Shown: piece after piece, positions 6,372-10,758 of the stretch
How positions within the stretch are numbered: position 1 is the first letter of the stretch
Layout: each line of letters starts with the position of its first letter
From: Candidatus Bathyarchaeota archaeon
GTDB lineage: Archaea; Thermoproteota; Bathyarchaeia; Bathyarchaeales; B26-1
DNA length: 10,758 nt
Direction: 5' to 3'
Assembly (NCBI GenBank): GCA_003662645.1
Contig: QMYL01000010.1
Span: 1-10,758, forward strand
The notes under the pieces: model-generated
What the model saw: the letters and a program-made list of their open reading frames with translations, nothing else
The model's database searches: none
What the model was told of the DNA's origin: nothing
Made by a program: the position numbers and the translations under genes

Positions 6372-7199
6372 ATGAGGGTCTTTGCCCTACTCCTAGACGG
6401 CCTAGAACTTGACCTTGTTGAGAGATGGAACCTGGAAGGCCTGAAACAGGTAGAGTACGGGAGGTATGAAGCCCCAATATCCCCAACCTATGGGAAGCCC
6501 CACACGCCATCGGCGTGGTACAGCTTCATAACCGGTAAACCCCCAGCCGAGCATGGGGTGGACAGCTGGTGGACGTATGGAAGCTTCTTAGACTGGATAA
6601 GGATGAAGCCCCCACTTGTATGGATAAAGAATAAGAGGAAACTCTTCTGGAGATTGGGGTTAAAGCCGAGGGTGGTAGATAAAAGGGACACCGGAGGGAC
6701 GACGATCTTCGACCTGGTCAAGCCATCGATAGCGGTGAATGTGCCAACCTATAACGAGCCCACAGAATACCACTACGAGCTGAGCAAGGCCTTAGAGAAG
6801 GGGGTGAGGGAGTACGAGAAGAAGATATGGGAGATCCACAAGAGGAGAGTCTCACAAGTCTTCGAGAAGATAGGTGACGAATGGAAACTGTTCATGGCAT
6901 GGTTCGATATAGCAGACTTGATGGGACACCTCCACCTCATCAAACGACCCCAAAAGTTGAGGAGGGTCTACCAAATATTAGATGACCTAGCTCAAAGATT
7001 GAAGGGTAAGGTTCCAGATGAAACCCTCTTCCTAATAGTATCAGACCACGGGATGACTCCTTCAGGTGACGGAGTCACGGGGGATCATAGCCTATACGGT
7101 TTCTACAGCATAAATAAGAACCTTGAATTCTTCAAGCCGAAGAAGATAACGGATTTCTTCCCCTACATCCTGAGGATAACGGGTACAGACACAATCTAA
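6372..7199 (+). CDS. Alkaline-phosphatase-superfamily (type I phosphodiesterase-like) hydrolase
   Basis: A 275-residue enzyme with all the metal-site landmarks of the alkaline phosphatase / nucleotide pyrophosphatase superfamily. Asp9 lies in LLLDGLE. Thr45 in TPSAWYSFITGKPPAEHGV is the expected nucleophile. Asp179 and His186 lie in FDIADLMGHLH, Asp225-His226 in VSDHGM, and His239 in GDHSLYG. The family hydrolyses phosphate mono- or diesters, or moves phospho-groups, using two zinc ions. At 275 residues it is near the short end of the family, with a compact cap. No signal peptide or anchor is visible, so it is probably cytosolic. Start: ATG 6372 yields the typical MRVFALLLDGL beginning and has GAGGG six bases upstream; ATG 6357 would add five residues. 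It begins 34 nt after the aminotransferase. The substrate is unknown. Confidence 0.87.
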   Translation: MRVFALLLDGLELDLVERWNLEGLKQVEYGRYEAPISPTYGKPHTPSAWYSFITGKPPAEHGVDSWWTYGSFLDWIRMKPPLVWIKNKRKLFWRLGLKPRVVDKRDTGGTTIFDLVKPSIAVNVPTYNEPTEYHYELSKALEKGVREYEKKIWEIHKRRVSQVFEKIGDEWKLFMAWFDIADLMGHLHLIKRPQKLRRVYQILDDLAQRLKGKVPDETLFLIVSDHGMTPSGDGVTGDHSLYGFYSINKNLEFFKPKKITDFFPYILRITGTDTI

Positions 7200-7209
7200 C
7201 AGGTTTTAT

Positions 7210-7415
7210 CGTGGGCGCTGTGTTCCACGTGACTAACACTTAGCCTCATCGACGAACGGGCACGTTCTCCTCAGCTAAGCTCTCTCACACGTGGATTTTA
7301 CGCGCCCACGCCCGCCGTGTCCCACGCCTGGGTAGACCCTCCCTCACCGATTGAGGCTTCGCCTATCTCGGTTGGGTCCGTCTACGTGGGCCTCCCGGTG
7401 GGAGGTTCCGGCGGG
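7210..7415 (-). ncRNA. Candidate H/ACA-type guide RNA with nested outer helices
   Basis: No protein-like frame fills the 285-nt gap between two converging genes, but it holds a dense set of perfect helices. On the minus strand they are CCCGCCG/CGGCGGG (7415-7409 with 7317-7311), CCTCCC/GGGAGG (7405-7400 with 7396-7391), CCCACG/CGTGGG (7390-7385 with 7326-7321), CGTGGGCGC/GCGCCCACG (7310-7302 with 7218-7210), TCCACGTG/CACGTGGA (7295-7288 with 7231-7224) and CTTAGC/GCTAAG (7279-7274 with 7244-7239). Between the last stem and the apical GAACG-TGCC-CGTTC hairpin sits a kink-turn: 3-nt bulge GAU (7250-7248) and sheared pairs G7272-A7246 and A7271-G7247. ACA follows the lower stem at 7223-7221, and a second ACA lies at 7320-7318. 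A TATA-like CGTTTATCTG upstream fits minus-strand transcription. The helices are seen directly; the H/ACA identity is inferred. It lacks recognisable RNase P or SRP RNA motifs. Confidence 0.55.
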
Positions 7416-7442
7416 ATTAATGTATTTAGAAGGTTCATTTCA

Positions 7443-7448
7443 GATAAA
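7443..7448 (-). promoter_or_regulatory. TATA-like box for the candidate guide RNA
   Basis: On the minus strand TTTATC follows an A-rich CAAAAC that could serve as BRE. Initiation about 25 nt downstream would be near 7420, just before the first helix of the structured RNA at 7415. This agreement is one reason for the minus-strand assignment. Confidence 0.4.
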
Positions 7449-7484
7449 CGTTTTGATGTGGCTGTTGGGGGTTTAGTTCCGTCC

Positions 7485-7784
7485 TCACTTGTTACTTGCA
7501 TTTCTGTTTGTGTTGTGTGTGTTACGGTTTGGCTCCCTCTTCTTCTTTAGGTGTTTCTTTACGATCCTGAGTAGGCTCTTACTTACGTCCTTCAGGAAGG
7601 CCTCCTCCTGTTCAAGCTCTAGGAACTCCTTCTTCTGGTCCTCGTATCCCTCAGGTATCTTGACGTTTATCTTTATCGTCGGCTTCCCGATTATCCTCTC
7701 AAAGTCCTCTCTACTCTCCTCGTAGCGGCGCATCGACCTCCTCTTCTCCTTCTTCTCGAGTATACGATCCAGTATCTTCGTCAT
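7485..7784 (-). CDS. Small charged hypothetical protein
   Basis: I do not recognise a family. The 99-residue protein is strongly charged. A basic helix-forming N-terminus (MTKILDRILEKKEKRRSMRR) is followed by a short beta-like segment (KPTIKINVKIPEGY), then an acidic-to-basic helix and a Lys/Arg/Asn-rich tail ending NASNK. No cysteines, membrane segments or catalytic motifs are visible. I chose ATG 7784, five bases after the permease stop. An in-frame GTG at 7799 overlaps the permease gene and would add five residues; translation is probably coupled in either case. Its position directly behind the permease suggests co-transcription and possibly a cytosolic accessory role, which is inference. 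Minus-strand genes end here; the structured RNA lies 70 nt downstream. Confidence 0.65.
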   Translation of the reverse strand: MTKILDRILEKKEKRRSMRRYEESREDFERIIGKPTIKINVKIPEGYEDQKKEFLELEQEEAFLKDVSKSLLRIVKKHLKKKREPNRNTHNTNRNASNK

Positions 7785-7789
7785 ATCCT

Positions 7790-9064
7790 CTAACCCCACA
7801 ACCCAAACCTAAAGGTTAGGTAGATCGTTGAGAAGCCCAACTGGACCAGCGTTGTCAATACACCTATCTTCGTGAACTCGGTGAAGCCGAGGTTTATACC
7901 TTCACGCTTCAAGGCGCCGAGGCACAATATACAGACGGCGCCACTGAATGGGGTTGCGGCTCCCCCAAGGTTTGTGCCGAAGACTAGGGCGGACCATAGG
8001 GCTGTCAAGTTGAGGCCGTTCAACCCCTCGATAACCGGGGTGAAGGTTAGGGCGACGGCTATATTACTCACAACAGCGCTAATCAAGCCGCTCGACCATA
8101 AGACCAATATCGCAGCCTTAAGTGAATTACCCTGGGATAATTCTAACATCCTCTGGGAGATTAAGCTGAGTAGTCCCGTCCTCTCTATTCCGCCGACTAT
8201 TATGAAGAAGCCGACCATCGTGAATATGGTCTCCCAATCAACCCTCCTGAAGACCTCACCGGTATCCATATCGCTCGTGGCTAGGGCCAGTATGGCGCAT
8301 CCGAGAGCTATAGCCTCAGGGCCGATGTCCCAGTGGTCGGAGAGTGAGAGGAGGAGGATGAAGAGCGCTATGATCAGTGAAGCCTTATATATGGCCCTCT
8401 TATCCTTCACATCGCCCCAGAAGTCGTAGGTTTGGGGAGCCCTCCTACCACTGAGCTGGGATTTATAGAATAGATACAGGACTACGGTTGTGATTATCCA
8501 TAACGACGCCTCACATAGAGCCAGATAATTTATGAAGTCCATGAAGCTTAACCCTGAGGATAAGCCTATGAGCATATTGCTGACGGAGCCTATCAGGGTG
8601 CTCGTCCCACCTAGGTTTATCATGATCGCGGCTGAGACGAAGTATGGGGTTGGATCGTGATCCATGATTCGAGCCATCGTACCAGCCGCGGCTGCTATGA
8701 GCATTATAGCCGTTACATCACTCAGGAATAGGGATATAGCCGCAGATGCGAAGCAGAAGGAGAAGAACAGCTTAACAGGGTCTCCTCCAGCTAGCTTTAT
8801 TGCATATAAGGCGACGACGCGGAACAATCCACTTCTCTCCGCTACCTCGGAGATTATCATCACACCAACTAGGAGGCCTATAACCCTCATATCGATGAAG
8901 CTGAGGGCATCACCGTAGGTGAAGAACCCATAATGTACGCCGAAGATTATGGATAGGGAGGCACCTATAAGGGCGGCTACGGGGAGCGAGACCGTCTCCG
9001 TGAAGGCCAGAAGCACCGTCAACACGTAGATGAATAGGTACGTCATGGCAGCGATGTCCATCAT
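7790..9064 (-). CDS. ArsB/NhaD/SLC13 (ion transporter superfamily) permease
   Basis: A 424-residue membrane protein with about ten or eleven hydrophobic segments spread over its full length. Two repeat-related signatures mark the ion transporter (IT) superfamily: NLGGTSTLIGSVSN (150-163) in the first half and NLGGAATPFSGA (365-376) in the second. These re-entrant loops bind cation and substrate in DASS and ArsB-like proteins. FLSDVTAIML (113-122), RVDWETIFTMVGFFIIVGGIE (274-294, quoted for its position) and VVSNIAVALTFTPV (331-344) are also typical. Members carry dicarboxylates, citrate, sulfate, arsenite or sodium/protons; the substrate is not determined here. Start ATG 9064 is followed at once by a second ATG at 9061 with better spacing to GGAG. 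The gene is followed by a small charged protein in the same transcript. The charged central loop (around 201-225) separates the two halves. Confidence 0.88.
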   Translation of the reverse strand: MMDIAAMTYLFIYVLTVLLAFTETVSLPVAALIGASLSIIFGVHYGFFTYGDALSFIDMRVIGLLVGVMIISEVAERSGLFRVVALYAIKLAGGDPVKLFFSFCFASAAISLFLSDVTAIMLIAAAAGTMARIMDHDPTPYFVSAAIMINLGGTSTLIGSVSNMLIGLSSGLSFMDFINYLALCEASLWIITTVVLYLFYKSQLSGRRAPQTYDFWGDVKDKRAIYKASLIIALFILLLSLSDHWDIGPEAIALGCAILALATSDMDTGEVFRRVDWETIFTMVGFFIIVGGIERTGLLSLISQRMLELSQGNSLKAAILVLWSSGLISAVVSNIAVALTFTPVIEGLNGLNLTALWSALVFGTNLGGAATPFSGAVCILCLGALKREGINLGFTEFTKIGVLTTLVQLGFSTIYLTFRFGLWG

Positions 9065-9133
9065 TGCTCCAACACCCCCCTAGCCCAATAGAAATTCTTG
9101 AAAACAAACCCACCACCTTCTTAAGAAACCCAC

Positions 9134-9170
9134 AAAAATGGGGGAGCTGGATTATGGAGGCAGATGCCTC
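9134..9170 (-). terminator. Possible terminator after the coiled-coil gene
   Basis: On the minus strand, hairpin GAGGC-ATCT-GCCTC (9170-9157) is followed 18 nt later by five T (9138-9134). The U-tract is short and distant, so this is a weak candidate. It lies between the coiled-coil gene's stop and the permease start. Confidence 0.25.
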
Positions 9171-9184
9171 AATATCGTCGAGGT

Positions 9185-9202
9185 GTAATTGCTGTAATTG
9201 CT
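9185..9202. repeat. Tandem 9-bp duplication (GTAATTGCT x2)
   Basis: GTAATTGCT occurs twice head-to-tail, starting 22 nt beyond the stop codon of the coiled-coil gene. Two copies are too few to suggest a function; it may be a slippage product or a small binding site. Confidence 0.6.
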
Positions 9203-9223
9203 GCGTATAGCCGTGGTTAGTTC

Positions 9224-10588
9224 TCATTCAGGCAGCTCAGGAATCCTCGGACGCCTTAGGAACGGCTTGTTCACTATCGCATTCACAGCCTCAACCGTCC
9301 ACTTGTACCGCCTATCTCCCCTCTCACCCAAGCTCTTGACGTCGACCTCAACCTTCCTTAGGCTAGCCTCGAGGTCGTTGATTCTGTTCAAGATCGCCTC
9401 AAGCCGCTCGTTAACCTCGTTTATCGCCGATGATAGGTCCATTTGCACGTCTGAGACCTTCCCGTTCAGGTCCCTGATCTCCCTCTCCAACTTACCCTTC
9501 GTAGCCTCCATCGTTGATGTTAGGTCTCCATGTACCGTTGAAATCCGTCTTGATAGACCCTCAACATTCCTCTTTAGGTTCTCACTCAGTGTACCGGTTA
9601 GCTCCCTGATCTCCTCAACCTCCTTAAGGGCGTCATTTAGGGTTCTCGTGGTCTTCTCGAGCTCAGACCTTAGGGTGCCTATCTCCTCCCTATTCCTCTC
9701 AGTAGTCGATATGGTGGACCCCAGTCTCTCCTCAGCCTCCCTGATCCTCGATGATAACTTCTCTACGTCTCCGCTGAGGCCCTCGATGCTACTCCTTAGG
9801 GAATCCACGGACTCCCTGTTCTCTTTGACCTCATCCATGATGCTTGTGATCCTCCCTGAAAGCTCCTCCACCGTGCTCTTGAGGTCGCCCTCTAATGACT
9901 CGGCGGCCTTCCTGTTCATCTCGATCCTCGTTATCAGCTCGCTGAGCTTGCCCTTCATCCCGCTGATCGCTGAGGATAGTCCCTCACTTACACTCTTAAC
10001 GCCCTTTAACTCCTCGTTTATCTTGTTTATCTCATCACTGATGGAGTTTATTGAGCCTCTGTTATCCTCGATCATCCTCGTGGCTGCGTCAATGCTCCCT
10101 CTAACCCCCTTGATGGCGGCATTCAACTTCTTCTGGATCGCTGCTATCCTGGTTGAGAGGTCTTCTCTCGCCCTCTCAAGCTCGGCCTCTAGGGCATCTA
10201 TGGTCGCATTTATGCTCTTCTCAGCCTCAGCGATCTTGCTGTTTACTTCCTCCTTTGTCTTATTGAACTCGTCCCTTAGGGCTTCAAGTTGCTCCCTGTT
10301 CCCCTCAGCCTTCTTAAGAGCCTCTGTTAGATCCTCCCTTAGCCCCTCGAACCTCTCGTTGGACTCCTCCGTCAGCCTCTTCAGTCTCATCTCGGTCTTC
10401 ATGCTCAGTTCATCCAGTGATACCCTAAGGTTTCCGATCTCGTGTGATATTACCGACTTGAAGGTTACGAGGTCATCCTTGACGTTTGTGAGTTCATCCT
10501 TTATGTTCGGTATTGAACCCTTTAAGTCTCCAACCTCTCCAGACTCTTCAATATCCCCGCTCGGGATTATTTCCTTCTCCTTCCCCAT
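9224..10588 (-). CDS. Large coiled-coil protein, hypothetical
   Basis: A 454-residue protein of unknown family that is almost entirely predicted coiled coil: residues 30-422 show heptad spacing of Leu/Ile/Val with abundant Glu, Lys, Arg and Ser, no cysteine, and a single tryptophan near the C-terminus. The first 30 residues are acidic and probably disordered. The end (423-454, ERGDRRYKW... then KPFLRRPRIPELPE) is basic and proline-rich and breaks the coil. An E-x-NR-x5-L-type phrase recurs at Asn97, 176, 225, 257 and 299. No membrane helix, ATPase head or methyl-accepting signalling hairpin is visible, so it is neither SMC/Rad50 nor a chemoreceptor. Start: ATG 10588 has GGAGG five bases upstream; the frame extends to TTG 10615. 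A structural or scaffold role is a guess. Its coil-biased codons leave a long antisense frame that is not a gene. Confidence 0.85.
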   Translation of the reverse strand: MGKEKEIIPSGDIEESGEVGDLKGSIPNIKDELTNVKDDLVTFKSVISHEIGNLRVSLDELSMKTEMRLKRLTEESNERFEGLREDLTEALKKAEGNREQLEALRDEFNKTKEEVNSKIAEAEKSINATIDALEAELERAREDLSTRIAAIQKKLNAAIKGVRGSIDAATRMIEDNRGSINSISDEINKINEELKGVKSVSEGLSSAISGMKGKLSELITRIEMNRKAAESLEGDLKSTVEELSGRITSIMDEVKENRESVDSLRSSIEGLSGDVEKLSSRIREAEERLGSTISTTERNREEIGTLRSELEKTTRTLNDALKEVEEIRELTGTLSENLKRNVEGLSRRISTVHGDLTSTMEATKGKLEREIRDLNGKVSDVQMDLSSAINEVNERLEAILNRINDLEASLRKVEVDVKSLGERGDRRYKWTVEAVNAIVNKPFLRRPRIPELPE

Positions 10589-10667
10589 CACTTCCTCCAG
10601 TAGCGTCACCACCAATCACCTCCTTGAGGGTGTGATAAGGTGTAAACTTAAGATAAACAATCATGAT

Positions 10668-10677
10668 AAATTATATA
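10668..10677 (-). promoter_or_regulatory. TATA box of the coiled-coil gene
   Basis: On the minus strand this reads TATATAATTT, a strong archaeal box; initiation would be near 10648, with a leader of about 60 nt. A second candidate, TTTATC further downstream (10656-10651), would give a shorter leader. The A+T richness makes the exact choice uncertain. Confidence 0.45.
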
Positions 10678-10685
10678 CAAGACGA

Positions 10686-10693
10686 TATATAAA
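10686..10693 (+). promoter_or_regulatory. Divergent TATA box facing the right edge
   Basis: TATATAAA on the plus strand lies 8 bp from the minus-strand box and mirrors it, giving a divergent promoter pair. It predicts a plus-strand transcript start near 10715, 14 nt before an ATG at 10729. Confidence 0.4.
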
Positions 10694-10728
10694 TTTTTTG
10701 GCTAATAATTAATTGACAAAATTTAAAA

Positions 10729-10758
10729 ATGAAAAACATTCATACTAAAAAATCTAAA
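10729..10758 (+). CDS. Possible start of a plus-strand gene, cut by the window edge
   Basis: ATG 10729 opens ten codons (MKNIHTKKSK) that run out of the window. Support comes only from the plus-strand TATA box at 10686-10693 at a suitable distance. The stretch is very A-rich and short, so it may be chance. Nothing can be said about function. Confidence 0.25.
   Translation, partial: MKNIHTKKSK

Noticed and set aside
7210..7415. RNase P RNA or SRP RNA
   Set aside because: I looked on both strands for the conserved RNase P blocks (for example ACAGAA with GGCUUA) and the SRP helix 8 motif (GGAAACC or similar) and found neither; the ends also do not pair with each other.
7317..7550. Open frame of 77 codons on the plus strand across the structured gap
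   Set aside because: It has low-complexity, non-protein-like content and runs through perfect RNA helices and into the antisense of the small charged gene.
9198..10712. Open frame of 504 codons on the plus strand
   Set aside because: It is antisense to the coiled-coil gene. Its Ser/Leu/Ile-rich translation is what the reverse complement of Glu/Lys/Leu-rich heptads gives, and it has no domain, credible start context or ribosome site.

Overview
The window looks like a piece of a thermophilic archaeal chromosome, most likely from the TACK group, but the lineage cannot be fixed from this sequence. The evidence is TATA-box promoters 22-30 nt upstream of likely transcript starts, short or absent leaders, strong use of AGG/AGA and ATA codons, a tRNA-Pro gene with encoded CCA, and an archaeal-type guide-RNA fold with a kink-turn. 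I see no insertion sequence, CRISPR array or phage gene.

Layout. 1-363 (+) is the 3' end of a GPR1/FUN34/YaaH (SatP-type) acetate transporter gene. 431-916 (+) is a small putative metalloprotease with HExxHxxGxxD. It converges on a GH63/MGH1-like glycoside hydrolase (948-2753, -). Upstream of that lies tRNA-Pro(UGG) (2898-2975, -) with a hairpin/U-tract terminator. From 3118 to 7199 four plus-strand genes follow: a B12-binding corrinoid protein, a UroD-family methyltransferase overlapping it by ATGA, a DegT/DnrJ/EryC1/StrS aminotransferase and an alkaline-phosphatase-superfamily enzyme. The last two seem to have their own promoters. From 7485 to 10588 the genes are on the minus strand: a small charged protein coupled to an ArsB/NhaD/SLC13-type permease, then a 454-residue coiled-coil protein. 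The right edge is AT-rich with divergent TATA boxes and possibly the first codons of another plus-strand gene.

Working together. The corrinoid protein and UroD-type protein form a standard methyl-transfer pair: the methyltransferase moves a methyl group between a substrate and the cobalt of the corrinoid protein. No substrate-specific MttB/MtrH-type partner and no reductive activase are in the window. The aminotransferase and phosphatase-like enzyme may belong to the same pathway, but only proximity says so.

Most interesting item. The 285-nt gap at 7200-7484 is highly structured. Read on the minus strand, one hairpin has an 8-bp lower stem, a two-sided internal loop, a 6-bp upper stem, a kink-turn with tandem sheared G-A pairs, and ACA immediately 3' of the lower stem, 15 nt below the loop top. 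These are the features of an archaeal H/ACA pseudouridylation guide RNA. A second neighbouring hairpin also ends in ACA at 14 nt, and each unit is enclosed in a further perfect helix, which is unusual.
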